Shown: positions 1-8,290 of the stretch, piece after piece
How the letters are laid out: each line of letters begins with the position of its first letter
Position numbering within the stretch: the stretch's first letter is position 1
Assembly: GCF_036173125.1 (NCBI RefSeq)
Contig: NZ_CP108054.1
Span: 9,369,501 to 9,433,500, forward strand
Reading direction: 5' to 3'
Source: Streptomyces sp. NBC_00286
GTDB lineage: Bacteria; Actinomycetota; Actinomycetes; Streptomycetales; Streptomycetaceae
DNA: 64,000 nt
Made by a program: the position numbers and the translations under genes
The notes under the pieces: model-generated
The model's input: the letters and a program-made list of their open reading frames with translations, nothing else
The model's database searches: none
Told to the model about the DNA's origin: nothing

Positions 1-232
1 CACCGAAGTCCAGGTGGAAGACCTGGCCGAGGTAGTCGCCGAACTGGGCGACCAGAGGGTCGTCGAGCCCGTTGCGGGCCGCGAACTCGGCCCGCTGCTC
101 GGGCGTCGCGCTGAGCGGCAGATACAGATTGGCGGGGTCCCCGGTGAGGCGAGCGAGGAAGAACACCCCGAGAACCACGACCAGCAAGGGGATCACGCTG
201 GAGACCGCGCGACGGCGCAGCATGGTGAGCAT
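1..232 (-). CDS. ABC transporter permease, DppB/OppB type, N-terminal part (cut by the left edge)
   Basis: Only about 77 codons lie in the window. The reading begins with a short basic segment (MLTMLRRRAV), then one hydrophobic helix (SVIPLLVVVLGVFFLARL) and the sequence TGDPANLYLP, which is how inner-membrane permeases of peptide/nickel-type ABC importers begin. A second in-frame ATG sits three codons downstream at 223. The gene starts 15 bases after the stop of the upstream substrate-binding protein, so the two are one transcription unit in which the binding protein delivers substrate to this permease. The remaining permease and ATPase genes should lie left of the window. The substrate cannot be told from this fragment. 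Confidence 0.85.
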   Translation of the reverse strand, partial: MLTMLRRRAVSSVIPLLVVVLGVFFLARLTGDPANLYLPLSATPEQRAEFAARNGLDDPLVAQFGDYLGQVFHLDFG

Positions 233-247
233 GGGCGTGCCCCTCCC

Positions 248-1822
248 TCAGTCCGTACGGTGCATGTCGGCGAGCCGCATCTCGTCATTGGTGGCCGAGT
301 CGGGCTCGTAACGGACGTTCGGGGAAAGGGCCATGATGCCGGTCATGTTGGCCATGACGGCGTCCCGTACGACCTCGTCGTTCTGGTACGCGAAGGTGTC
401 CGCGAACGCCTTCTGCCTCGCCTCGCCCCCGGCGAGCTGGGCCTCGTCGATCAACGCGTCCAGCTCCGGGGTGCCGTAACTGCTCTGCGCGCCCTTGCTG
501 CCGTAGATCTGCCCCATCGTGAACGCGGCGTCCCCCGCCTGGTTGCCGTGCTGCGCCTGGAGGAGGGTGGGACCGATGTCCTTGGGGAAGGGCCGCAGCA
601 GGTACTCCAGCCAGGCGTTGACGTCGAGCATCTTGATCTCGACCTTCAGCCCGGCCTTGAGTAGACCGTCCTGGACGACCTCCATCGCCTCGGCGGCCTT
701 CGGGTAGATCGCGTTGCGGCCGATGATCGTGATGGTCCGGTCGGTCGGGACTCCGTCGGCGCGGGCCTCGGCCACGAGTTTCTTCGCGCGCTCCGGGTCG
801 TACGGCCATGGCCGCACCCGGGGGTTGTGTCCGGTGACGCCCTTCGCGACGAGCTGGCCGCTCGGTCGGCCCGCGAAGACCGCCGTGACCAGGCCTTCGC
901 GGTCGATGGCGTAGTTGATGGCCCGGCGGATCCGGATGTCGTCGAGCGGTGGCCTGTCGGCGTCCATTCGCAGGAACGAGACCTCGTTGGTGGCGAACTC
1001 CACCGCCCGGTCGCCCGCGCCGTCCTCGGGAGCGAGCCCGATCGCGACATCCGCCTCGTCGTTGGTGACCATGGCCGCGCGTACGCTGCCCTCCGCCCGC
1101 CATACGTACTTCGCCGCGGCGTACTCGGGGGCCTTGCCCCAGTAGCCGGGGTAGCGCTTCAGGCGAAGGAAGCGGCCCTGGCTCCATTCGTCGACCCGGT
1201 ACGGGCCGGTGCCGACCGGCTCGCGCACCCTGGCACTCGGGTTCGTGTTCGTCGGCACGATCTCGACGAAGGACAGGCGCAGCGGAAGGATCGGGTCCGG
1301 CTTCGCCGTCTTGACCTCAAGTGTCGTGTCATCGACGGGAGTTGCCGTGACCTCGCTGTCGGTGAAGATATAGCCGTCGACGTTGCAGTCGATGTCCGAG
1401 TCCGTGGCGCGCTTGATCGAGAACGCGGCTGCTTCGGCCGTGAACGGTGTGCCGTCATGGAAGGTGACGCCCTCGCGCAGCGTGAAAGTCCATGAAGTGG
1501 CCGAGGTACGGGTCCACTTGGTGGCCAGCGCCTGTTCCAGTTGCCCGGTGGACGGCTCGCGCTCGGTCAGCGCCTCCGTGATGTTGGCCCGCGTCACCCG
1601 TCCCGTCGCGGTGAGCGAGGCATCGCAGGGCTCGAGGGTCGGCGGCTCCTCGGGCAGGACGACACGCAACGTGTCCGGGCCTTCACCGATGGGGTCGGCA
1701 CCCGCCACCGAACACCCCGAGGCGGCGAGCAGCAGCACGCATACGGACATGAACGCACCCGCCGCCCGCCCCCGGCGAGAACGAGCCGCCGAACGCGTAC
1801 GTAATAAGCCTGGACCGGTCAC
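248..1822 (-). CDS. ABC transporter substrate-binding lipoprotein, family 5 (peptide/nickel type)
   Basis: Extracytoplasmic solute receptor of 524 residues, usual length for SBP_bac_5. I chose the GTG at 1822 because GGAGG lies five bases upstream; a longer open frame to 1855 lacks this. The N-terminus is arginine-rich, then a hydrophobic stretch ending in the lipobox LAASGC, so it should be a membrane-anchored lipoprotein. The mature part has family-5 landmarks: TLRVVLPEEPPTLEP near the start, TFTLREGVTFHDGTPFTAE, and PVGTGPYRVDEWSQG in the centre. It heads the operon with the permease at 232. The ligand is probably a peptide or similar amphiphilic molecule; that is inference from family only. 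Confidence 0.92.
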   Translation of the reverse strand: MTGPGLLRTRSAARSRRGRAAGAFMSVCVLLLAASGCSVAGADPIGEGPDTLRVVLPEEPPTLEPCDASLTATGRVTRANITEALTEREPSTGQLEQALATKWTRTSATSWTFTLREGVTFHDGTPFTAEAAAFSIKRATDSDIDCNVDGYIFTDSEVTATPVDDTTLEVKTAKPDPILPLRLSFVEIVPTNTNPSARVREPVGTGPYRVDEWSQGRFLRLKRYPGYWGKAPEYAAAKYVWRAEGSVRAAMVTNDEADVAIGLAPEDGAGDRAVEFATNEVSFLRMDADRPPLDDIRIRRAINYAIDREGLVTAVFAGRPSGQLVAKGVTGHNPRVRPWPYDPERAKKLVAEARADGVPTDRTITIIGRNAIYPKAAEAMEVVQDGLLKAGLKVEIKMLDVNAWLEYLLRPFPKDIGPTLLQAQHGNQAGDAAFTMGQIYGSKGAQSSYGTPELDALIDEAQLAGGEARQKAFADTFAYQNDEVVRDAVMANMTGIMALSPNVRYEPDSATNDEMRLADMHRTD

Positions 1823-2208
1823 TGATCCTCCGTGCTGTTCGCGCTGTGTCCACAAGAAGAAACGACGTTTAGATATGTGGACGCGCCATTATGAGGTCGA
1901 CCGCGCCGAACGCGTCAAGACATGTGGCGGAAAGAGACTGAACTCGTCGGCGAACAGGCGTTTCTCAGGGGTCTGTTGGCTGTGAACGCTGGGGTGTCCT
2001 TGTAACAAGTACGCCACGTCCGGACATGCCCGATCGAATCCTGTTCGGATGTTGACTCGGGCATGGCAGTCTCTGCGTGTCCACAGACGCGGACGCACCT
2101 CCCTGCGCACTGACAACGTTGCCTTGCGGATGCCGACGCCGCCGCCGAGATCGCCGCCGGCCTCACCAAGGCACTCCGAGACCACCTGCCCGCTGAGCGA
2201 GAACCAAC
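1823..2208. other. Intergenic region, 386 bp, with a coding-like tail on the plus strand
   Basis: Between two divergent genes I see no complete gene. The left part holds the promoter at 1888-1918. From 2114 to 2212 on the plus strand there is an open stretch with no start codon that reads like the end of a protein (ADAAAEIAAGLTKALRDHLP) and stops in a TGA overlapping the ATG of the next gene at 2209. This may be the tail of a lost upstream gene once coupled to it. Confidence 0.35.
1888..1918 (-). promoter_or_regulatory. Putative promoter of the family-5 importer operon
   Basis: On the minus strand, TTGACG (1918-1913) is followed after about 18-19 bases by CATAAT (1893-1888), a fair match to the housekeeping sigma consensus. 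It lies about 65 bases upstream of the GTG start at 1822. No experimental support is implied. Confidence 0.4.
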
Positions 2209-2871
2209 ATGACCTACGTCAATGTCTCTCTCGACCGATCCCGTAGCGGACCCCTCCTGCGCGCCCTGCGCGGGGCGCGATTACTGCCTCCGCTCGTCCA
2301 CCTGTGGGGTTCGCACCACGCCTACGAAGAGCTGCTGACCGAACCCCGGTCGCTCGCGATCCTCGACGTACCGGACGAGCGGTGGAGACCCGGCCTCGAA
2401 CAACGCATCGGCCTGCTGCGCCGACTGGCGCCCGTGATCGTCCTCGTACCGCCGGGCACCGACGCCGCCGATCTCCTCGACGCCGGAGCCGACAACGTCC
2501 TGACCCGCAGCATGCCGGTCCAGGAACTGGCCGCACGACTGGCGACGGAGCGGCGCTCTCTGGCCTCGGCGCCGCCCGTACCCCACGGTCAGTGCTCCCC
2601 GCCGGCCTCGATGCTTCCCCGCCACGGTTCGCAGAGACTGCTTCTGCGCCTGCTGCTCAGCGACCCAAGACCGTGGTGCTGCCACGATCTGAGCCGACTG
2701 CTCGGCACCGCCGAACAGCCCCTGAACCGTGCGGCCCTGCGCGCCCGCCTCGACAGGCTCAATGCCGCTCTGGAGCCGCTGGGACTGGCCCTGACCAGAT
2801 CCGGGGCGTGGAAGAAGCTCTTCTACACGGTGGCGCCTTCGGCGGGAGGCCGGGCCGTAACTGGGTCATGA
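2209..2871 (+). CDS. Orphan response-regulator-like protein with C-terminal winged-helix domain
   Basis: 220 residues. The first ~115 residues look like a degenerate receiver fold (SLAILDVPDERW, then PVIVLVPPGTDAADLLDAGADNVLTR, the usual beta4-beta5 region of receivers, here given in two parts). The acidic pocket of a phosphorylatable receiver is not complete. A low-complexity Pro/Ser linker follows, then residues ~140-205 form a winged-helix-like domain (SQRLLLRLLLSDP, CCHDLSRLLG, AALRARLDRLNAAL). It is best described as an atypical, probably phosphorylation-independent DNA-binding regulator. No kinase gene is near. Target genes are unknown, and I do not recognise a named family. Confidence 0.6.
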   Translation: MTYVNVSLDRSRSGPLLRALRGARLLPPLVHLWGSHHAYEELLTEPRSLAILDVPDERWRPGLEQRIGLLRRLAPVIVLVPPGTDAADLLDAGADNVLTRSMPVQELAARLATERRSLASAPPVPHGQCSPPASMLPRHGSQRLLLRLLLSDPRPWCCHDLSRLLGTAEQPLNRAALRARLDRLNAALEPLGLALTRSGAWKKLFYTVAPSAGGRAVTGS

Positions 2872-2908
2872 CGGTTCGTCAGCGCTGCCGTGCCCAGCCG
2901 TGCCGTGC

Positions 2909-3757
2909 CTAGCCGTGGTGACGGTGCTCCGCCTGGTGTCGGGTGGCGTGGAGGGAGCCGAGGAGGCCCAGGGCGTGGGCGCTGGGGCTGCCTGGTTCGG
3001 CGTGGTAGATGACGAGTTGTTGGCCGGGAGCATCGCGTACGTCGAACGCCTGGTACGTGAGGGCGAGTTGACCGACGTCCGGGTGGAGGAAACGCTTGGC
3101 GTCCTGGGTCTTGCCGCGCACGGTGTGGGCGTTCCACAGGCGGGTGAAGTCCTCGCTGTGCTTGGTGAGGGTGCGGACGAGTTCCCGTAGCCGGGGGTTG
3201 TCCGGGTCGAGTCCTGCTGCTTGGCGCAGATTGGCCACGGTGGCCTGGGCCGTCCCGTTCCAGTCCGGGTAGAAGGTGCGGTGGGCGGGATCGAGGAACG
3301 CCATCCGGGCCAGGTTGTCCGCCGGCTCGAAGGGGGAGTACAGGGCATCGGTCAGGGCGTTGGTGGCGATGATGTCCAGCGTCGGGTTGATCACGAACGC
3401 CGGGGTGTTGGGGTATCCGTCCATCAGCTGGCGCAGCGCCGGACCGACCCTGTCGGGGGCGTGGACGGACGGCTGGTCGCTCGGAGTGGTCCCGGCCAGC
3501 CGGAACAGGTGGGCGCGGGCGTCCGCGTCGAGGCGCAGCGCTCGGCTGAGGGCGTCCAGCACTTGGGGGGAGGGGTGGCGTTCGCGGCCCTGTTCCAGGC
3601 GGGTGTAGTAGTCGGCGTTCACCCCGGCGAGAACGGCGACCTCCTCACGGCGCAGCCCGGCGACGCGTCTGACCCCGTAGCTCGCCATGCCGACGTCCTC
3701 CGGCTGCAGGCCCGCCCGCCGCGCGCGCAGGAAGTCTCCCAAGTGGTTGTCAGCCAT
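2909..3757 (-). CDS. XRE-family transcriptional regulator with MmyB-like ligand-binding domain
   Basis: 282 residues. Residues ~5-70 are a helix-turn-helix of the XRE type (LGDFLRARRAGLQPEDVGM, then RRVAGLRREEVAVLAGVNAD and YYTRLEQGRERHPSPQVL). Residues ~100-275 match the MmyB-like PAS-related domain found in many actinobacterial regulators (QLMDGYPNTPAFVINPTLDI, NALTDALYSPF, FEPADNLARMAFLDP). These regulators typically sit divergent from a short-chain dehydrogenase and control it, as here: the intergenic DNA (3758-3897) carries a large perfect inverted repeat suited to a dimeric regulator. The effector is probably a small hydrophobic or fatty-acid-like molecule; that is inference from the family. 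Confidence 0.93.
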   Translation of the reverse strand: MADNHLGDFLRARRAGLQPEDVGMASYGVRRVAGLRREEVAVLAGVNADYYTRLEQGRERHPSPQVLDALSRALRLDADARAHLFRLAGTTPSDQPSVHAPDRVGPALRQLMDGYPNTPAFVINPTLDIIATNALTDALYSPFEPADNLARMAFLDPAHRTFYPDWNGTAQATVANLRQAAGLDPDNPRLRELVRTLTKHSEDFTRLWNAHTVRGKTQDAKRFLHPDVGQLALTYQAFDVRDAPGQQLVIYHAEPGSPSAHALGLLGSLHATRHQAEHRHHG

Positions 3758-3783
3758 GGCCTCAGGCTAGGCGCCGGATCGGC

Positions 3784-3816
3784 GTGCTGCCTGGGTGTGC
3801 CGCACCCAGGCAGCAC
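3784..3816. promoter_or_regulatory. 14-bp perfect inverted repeat, probable XRE operator
   Basis: GTGCTGCCTGGGTG (3784-3797) is followed after five bases by its exact reverse complement CACCCAGGCAGCAC (3803-3816). It lies 26 bp upstream of the XRE start and about 80 bp upstream of the 3898 gene, with a TTGACG box just to its right (3826-3831). Position and symmetry fit an operator for autoregulation and control of the divergent pair; a hairpin in an RNA leader is an alternative. Confidence 0.6.
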
Positions 3817-3897
3817 TCGTCCTGGTTGACGGTCGCCGACCTGCCCAGACTCGGTGGCGCAGGGCAGAACCGCACCGACGGACGAGAGGAGTTCGCC

Positions 3898-4164
3898 ATG
3901 GCCAGGACCGCTGACGACGACAGCGTCGACGTGGTCGGGATGTGGGTGACCGCGGACGGTCACATACGCCAGGAGCTGCTGCCCGACGGCCGCTACGACG
4001 AAGCCCGCGGCGACCGGCGCAGCGCGTACACCGGCCGGTACACGGTGACCGGCAGCCACTTGGACTACGTCGACGACACCGGGTTCACCGCGACGGGCGA
4101 CATCCGCGACGGCGTGCTCTACCACGAGCACCTCGTCCTCCACCGGCAGGAGAAGCAGGCATGA
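3898..4164 (+). CDS. Atu4866-like small domain protein
   Basis: 88 residues, starting at an ATG preceded by GAGGAG at good spacing. The protein (VGMWVTADGHIRQELLPDGR, YTGRYTVTGSHLDYVDDTGF) is a compact beta-rich domain of the Agrobacterium protein Atu4866 family, common in actinobacteria directly before a short-chain dehydrogenase. Its biochemical role is not established. Its stop overlaps the ATG of the next gene (ATGA at 4161), so the two are translationally coupled, and both are probably controlled by the divergent XRE regulator. Confidence 0.85.
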   Translation: MARTADDDSVDVVGMWVTADGHIRQELLPDGRYDEARGDRRSAYTGRYTVTGSHLDYVDDTGFTATGDIRDGVLYHEHLVLHRQEKQA

Positions 4165-4916
4165 CGAACGAAGACGCAGGCATGACGAACACGGCCAAGG
4201 TGGTACTGGTCACCGGCGCGAGCAGCGGCATCGGTGAGGCGACTGCCCTGCGGCTGGCCGCCGACGGCCACCGACTCTTCCTGGGCGCGCGGCGCACCGA
4301 TCGTCTGGAAGGGCTGGTCTCGAAGATCGCCGCCGAGGGCGGCAGTGCGGCGTACGAGCCGCTGGATGTCACGGACGCCGCCGATGTACGCGCCTTCGTG
4401 GCCGCTGCCCGGGAACGCTGGGGCCGGGTGGACGTGATGGTCAACAACGCCGGGGTGATGCCGCTCTCGCCGCTCGCGGCACTGAAGATCGACGAGTGGG
4501 ACCGGATGATCGACGTGAACATCCGTGGCGTCCTCCACGGCATCGCCGCCGCCCTCCCCGTGATGCGGGAACAGGGCGGCGGCCAGTTCGTGAACGTCGC
4601 GTCGGTCGGCGCGTACGAGGTGGTGCCCACCGCCGCGGTGTACTGCGCCACCAAGTTCGCCGTACGCGCCATCTCCGAGGGGCTGCGCCAGGAGTCGCCC
4701 GGTGACATCCGGGTCAGCGTCGTCTCCCCGGGCGTAACCGAGTCCGAACTCGCCGACTCCATCTCCGACCCGCGGGCCCGTGACGACATGAAGGCCTACC
4801 GCGCGGTGGCCATCCCCGCCTCCGCGATCGCGGACGCCATCGCCTTCGCCATCAGCCGGCCCCCCGAGGTCGACGTGAACGAGATCGTGGTGCGGCCTGC
4901 GGCGAGTGTGCACTAG
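4161..4916 (+). CDS. Short-chain dehydrogenase/reductase (classical SDR)
   Basis: 251 residues, usual SDR length. The start is the ATG in the ATGA overlap; a second ATG at 4182 (MTNTAK) is possible. Visible motifs are the dinucleotide-binding VTGASSGIGEATA, the structural NNAG, the catalytic serine region NVASVGAYE and the catalytic YCATK. The arginine in GARRTDRL after beta-2 suggests NADP(H) preference. It should oxidise or reduce a hydroxyl/carbonyl substrate that is not identifiable from sequence. It forms a two-gene unit with the Atu4866-like gene under the divergent XRE regulator. Confidence 0.93.
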   Translation: MTNEDAGMTNTAKVVLVTGASSGIGEATALRLAADGHRLFLGARRTDRLEGLVSKIAAEGGSAAYEPLDVTDAADVRAFVAAARERWGRVDVMVNNAGVMPLSPLAALKIDEWDRMIDVNIRGVLHGIAAALPVMREQGGGQFVNVASVGAYEVVPTAAVYCATKFAVRAISEGLRQESPGDIRVSVVSPGVTESELADSISDPRARDDMKAYRAVAIPASAIADAIAFAISRPPEVDVNEIVVRPAASVH

Positions 4917-4999
4917 GTCCGGAGGGGGGCAGGTCCGGGCCGTCCGCCGGTGTGGACGCGGCGGTAGCTGATCGACGGCGAACTCGGTCGTCAGGGCCG

Positions 5000-5262
5000 T
5001 CAGGCAGGTGGCCAGCTGCGCAGGGCCATGTCGGCCACCTGCTGGAGGTCGTCGCGGGTGGCGCCGCTGGCGGCCTGGACGGCGATGCCGTTGGCCACGG
5101 TCATGAGGTAGCGGGCGAGCAGCTCGGGAGCGGTGCCGGCGGGCAGGTCGCCTTCGTCGACGGCTTGCTTGAACCGGTCGCGGAGGAGGGAGGTGTGCTC
5201 GTTGCGCCAGGCGATGAGGGCGTCGCGGGCACTGCTCCCCGGGTCGCCGGCGGCGAGGGATC
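5000..5262 (-). pseudogene. TetR-family regulator, C-terminal remnant
   Basis: About 87 codons remain, reading SLAAGDPGSS...DALIAWRNEHTSLLRDRF...GDLPAGTAPELLARYLMTV and ending ALRSWPPA with a stop at 5000. This is the ligand-binding C-terminal half of a TetR regulator; the whole DNA-binding N-terminal half (about 100 residues) is missing and there is no start codon. At its broken end (about 5258-5265) the sequence passes directly into the interior of a VOC gene on the other strand. It cannot make a functional repressor. Confidence 0.8.
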
Positions 5263-5949
5263 CTTCTGCCGTGCCGGACCATCCAGCCCGTTCTCGACTT
5301 CTACACCGCCCTCGGAATCGAGGTGACCTTCCAGCAGACGAGCCCCAATCCGTACGCGGTCGTCGAGCGTGGCGACATCGAGCTGCAGTTCTTCGGCTTG
5401 AAGCAGCACGAGCCGACCGAGTCGTACAGCACGTGCTACGTACTGACGGATGACGTCGACGGGTTGCACGAGTCCTTCCGGGCCGGACTCAAGGCGGCGT
5501 ACGGGAAGATCCCGACCCGAGGACTGCCGCGCATCGGGGCGCTGAAGGACATGTCGTACGGCATGCGGCAGTTCCTCATGACCGATCCGGGCGGCAACTG
5601 CATCCGGATCGGGCAGCCGACGAGTGAGGACCAGCACCACCGGCCCGCACCCAAGGAGACCTTCGCGCGGGCCCTGCACCACGCGTCACTCCTCGCGGAC
5701 TCGAAGGAGGATCCGGCGGCCGCCGCGAAGGTCATCGACCGGGTGCTGCGTCTCGAGGATGAGCGCCCCACGCCCGCGCAACTGCTGCGCCTACTCGTAC
5801 TGCGTGCGGATGTCGCCGGGCGCCTGGGTGACGTGGATACTGCGGCATCCGCACTCGCCGAGGCCGCCGCAGTCGCGGCCCAACTCGGCGCGCAGGAGCG
5901 GGAGTCGGTCCAGGACGACCTCGAGCGCCTCGCGGAGCTGCAGGCCTAG
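5260..5949 (+). pseudogene. VOC/glyoxalase-family protein with helical C-terminal extension, lacking its start
   Basis: The frame reads ILLPCRTIQPVLDFYTALGI at the broken 5' end, then a complete bleomycin-resistance/VOC fold (YAVVERGDIELQFFG, YSTCYVLTDDVDGL, RQFLMTDPGGNCIRIGQP) and a ~95-residue helical extension (APKETFARALHHASLLADSK onwards) seen in similar actinobacterial proteins. Only the first few residues and the start codon appear lost, because the sequence upstream is TetR DNA on the opposite strand. A GTG at 5323 could restart translation but would remove the first beta-alpha unit. The 3' end overlaps the convergent PucR gene by four bases. Probably inactive or unexpressed. Confidence 0.7.
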
Positions 5950-7145
5950 GAATCGCCGGCATGAGGTACGCCGCTGCCCAACTGGTCGGACAGGCAGGCC
6001 AGGTACAAAGCCATGGTCGTCCGGTGATCACGCAGCGGACGGCCGGTGATCTGCTCGATCTTGTTCATCCGGTAGACGACGGTGTTGCGGTGGATGTGCA
6101 GGGCCGCGGAGGCCCGTACGAGGTTGAAGCCGCTCTCGCACCAGGCGGTGATCGTGTCGCGGAGTACCGGCCAGTCCGGCTGGGTGCGCAGGTCCGCGGC
6201 GGTGAGTGCCAGCAGGCGGTTGCGGGCGGGCTGGCCCACCGCCGCCAGGACCTGGTGGACGCGGAGGTCGGTGATCAGGTGGACGGGGGAGCCTCCCGTC
6301 ACCCGGGCGCCGAGGCGGAGCGCGTCGCAGGCGTCCTGGTAGGAGTCGTGCAGGTCGCCGACCGAGGAGGCGGGTTCGCCGATCCCGGCGCGGGCGGCGA
6401 GGCCGTCCTGGGCGGCGATGACGTCGGTGACCCGGCGGCAGTCGCCGGCCAGCGACGTCAGCGGACGGCGGGCCGGCAGCCGGTGCAGTACGCCGATCCA
6501 GCCGGGCGCCGTGGTGGCGACGATGTCCTGGGGGTCGGCGAAGACCTCGCGCACCGTGCGGAGCAGTTCCGAGCGGATCAGCGCCATGTCCCGGGTCGGC
6601 GCCCCCTGGCGGCGGGCGCCCGCGTCGGGCACGGTCACCTCGAACGCCACCGCCACCCGCCGAAGCCGCAGGTCGAAACCCAGCTCGGCGGCCCGGAACA
6701 GCAGGAACTCGCCTTCCACGACATGAGGGTCGTACGAGGCGATGTCGGCGAGCAGTTTCTCGGCCGCCCGCTCGGCGAGCAGCCGGGAGCGCAGCATCAC
6801 CGACTCCCGCAGGAGAATCTCCGTCTGGCGCTTCACCAGGAGTCCGAAGCGGCGCACCTGGGCTGGCGTACCCGTGATCCCGACCGTGCCCACCGCCTGC
6901 CCGTCAGTGACCAGCGGCAGGGTGACTCCGGGGCGTACTCCCCGCAGTTGGAGCGCCTGCGAGGTGTTGTGCGTGGCGGGCTCCTTCGTACGGATCACCT
7001 CGACGGACGCCTCGTGAAAGGTGCCGACCCGGCTGCTGTCGCCGCTGCCGATGACCGTGCCCTCCGCATCGGTGATCAGCACGTTGAAGCCGATGACCGC
7101 GGAGGTGTCCCCGGCGATCTCCTGCGCGAGTGACGGGCTCAGCAT
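5946..7145 (-). CDS. PucR/CdaR-type transcriptional regulator with sugar-diacid recognition domain
   Basis: 399 residues. The start is the ATG at 7145, preceded by GGGAGGAG. N-terminal residues ~1-135 match the sugar-diacid recognition domain (LSPSLAQEIAGDTSAVIGFN, GSGDSSRVGTFHEASVEVIR), a central GGDEF-like region follows, and the C-terminus carries the PucR-type helix-turn-helix (CESGFNLVRASAALHIHRNT, then VVYRMNKIEQITGRPLRD). Members activate catabolic or uptake genes in response to a small metabolite. It is divergent from the amino-acid importer/oxidase operon at 7343 and most likely controls it. The effector here may be an amino acid rather than a diacid; that is inference from context. 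Confidence 0.92.
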   Translation of the reverse strand: MLSPSLAQEIAGDTSAVIGFNVLITDAEGTVIGSGDSSRVGTFHEASVEVIRTKEPATHNTSQALQLRGVRPGVTLPLVTDGQAVGTVGITGTPAQVRRFGLLVKRQTEILLRESVMLRSRLLAERAAEKLLADIASYDPHVVEGEFLLFRAAELGFDLRLRRVAVAFEVTVPDAGARRQGAPTRDMALIRSELLRTVREVFADPQDIVATTAPGWIGVLHRLPARRPLTSLAGDCRRVTDVIAAQDGLAARAGIGEPASSVGDLHDSYQDACDALRLGARVTGGSPVHLITDLRVHQVLAAVGQPARNRLLALTAADLRTQPDWPVLRDTITAWCESGFNLVRASAALHIHRNTVVYRMNKIEQITGRPLRDHRTTMALYLACLSDQLGSGVPHAGDS

Positions 7146-7342
7146 CAAGGCTCCTCCCGCCGCGGGGCCGCTGCCCGGATTGGACGCACCGTACAGTGCA
7201 TCGAGCGATTTCAGCCATAAGTTCGGACGAAGTGACCGGTGACGTACCGCGAGCCGGTCCATAGCGTTTGGGCCCTGTCACATCCCCCGCCGGGGCACAG
7301 CGAGGTGAACGGCGGACCCCTTCAGTGCCAGATGGGAAGGCC

Positions 7343-8281
7343 ATGCCGATGACCCGTGTGCGCTCACTTGTCGCCGCTTTGTCCGCGACACTCCTGCTTT
7401 CGGCCACCGCCGCCTGCGGCTCGGACAGCGACGACGAACCGACCAACGTGTCCGCGAAGGCCGCCGGGCTCGGCACCCTCGCCCCGGGCGTGCTCAAGGT
7501 GGCCGTCCAGCCGTACGCCCCGTACACCAGTGTCCAGGGCGACAAGATCGTCGGGCTGGACGGCGACATCCTCAGCTACGCGGCGGACAAGCTGGGCTTG
7601 AAGGTCGAGCCCGAGGTGACGGACTTCGCCGGCATGCTCGCCGGAGTGCAGTCCCGCCGGGTGGACATCACCATCGGCGGCGTCGCCTGGTCCGAGGAGC
7701 GGCAGAAGCAGGGGCTGTTCACCGATCCGCCGTACTACTCACCCCCGGCGATGGCCGTCAGGAACGGCAAGACGTACAAGACCGTCGACGACCTGAAGGG
7801 CCTGGAACTGGGCACGGTCGAGGGCTATGTCTGGGTCAAGTCGATCCAGGCCGTGCCCGACGCCAAGCTGCACGCCTACCCCGACGCCAACGGCGTCTTC
7901 GACGACCTCGGCGCCGGCCGCGTCGACGTCGGCTTCCTCGACCCGCTGATCATCATCGCGGCGCAGAAGGAACGGCCGGAACTGAAGATCGAGACCCAGT
8001 ACATGACGCCGCCGACCGCCGAGCAGGTGAAGGCGAAGCCCGCGTACGAGTACTTCCAGCCGTACCAGACCGGCTTCTACCTCCCCAAGAAGGCCACCAA
8101 GCTGGAGAAGGCGATCTCGGAGCAGATCGACGCCATGTACGAGAACGGCGAGATGGCCAAGCTCGTCAAGAAGTACGGCGGTGACCCGGAGCAGTTCCTC
8201 ACACCCGACGCCGCTGTCGCCCCGGCGCGCAAAGGCGTGGACCGGCCCGCCGACTGGACGCCCCCGTCCCTCGCGAAGTGA
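7343..8281 (+). CDS. Polar amino-acid ABC transporter substrate-binding lipoprotein (family 3)
   Basis: 312 residues from an ATG preceded by GGGAAGG. The signal sequence ends in the lipobox TAACGS. The mature protein begins LAPGVLKVAVQPYAPY and continues VGLDGDILSYAADKLGLKVE, DFAGMLAGVQSRRVDITIGG, LKGLELGTVEGYVWVKSI: standard SBP_bac_3 landmarks of glutamine/histidine/polar amino-acid receptors. It heads an operon with permease, ATPase and a FAD oxidase, so it should bind the amino-acid-like substrate that the oxidase later uses. Confidence 0.94.
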   Translation: MPMTRVRSLVAALSATLLLSATAACGSDSDDEPTNVSAKAAGLGTLAPGVLKVAVQPYAPYTSVQGDKIVGLDGDILSYAADKLGLKVEPEVTDFAGMLAGVQSRRVDITIGGVAWSEERQKQGLFTDPPYYSPPAMAVRNGKTYKTVDDLKGLELGTVEGYVWVKSIQAVPDAKLHAYPDANGVFDDLGAGRVDVGFLDPLIIIAAQKERPELKIETQYMTPPTAEQVKAKPAYEYFQPYQTGFYLPKKATKLEKAISEQIDAMYENGEMAKLVKKYGGDPEQFLTPDAAVAPARKGVDRPADWTPPSLAK

Positions 8282-8290
8282 GGGGCTGAC

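Noticed and set aside
1915..2185. Small minus-strand ORFs in the 1823-2208 gap
   Set aside because: No ribosome site, no similarity and unusual composition; treated as non-coding.
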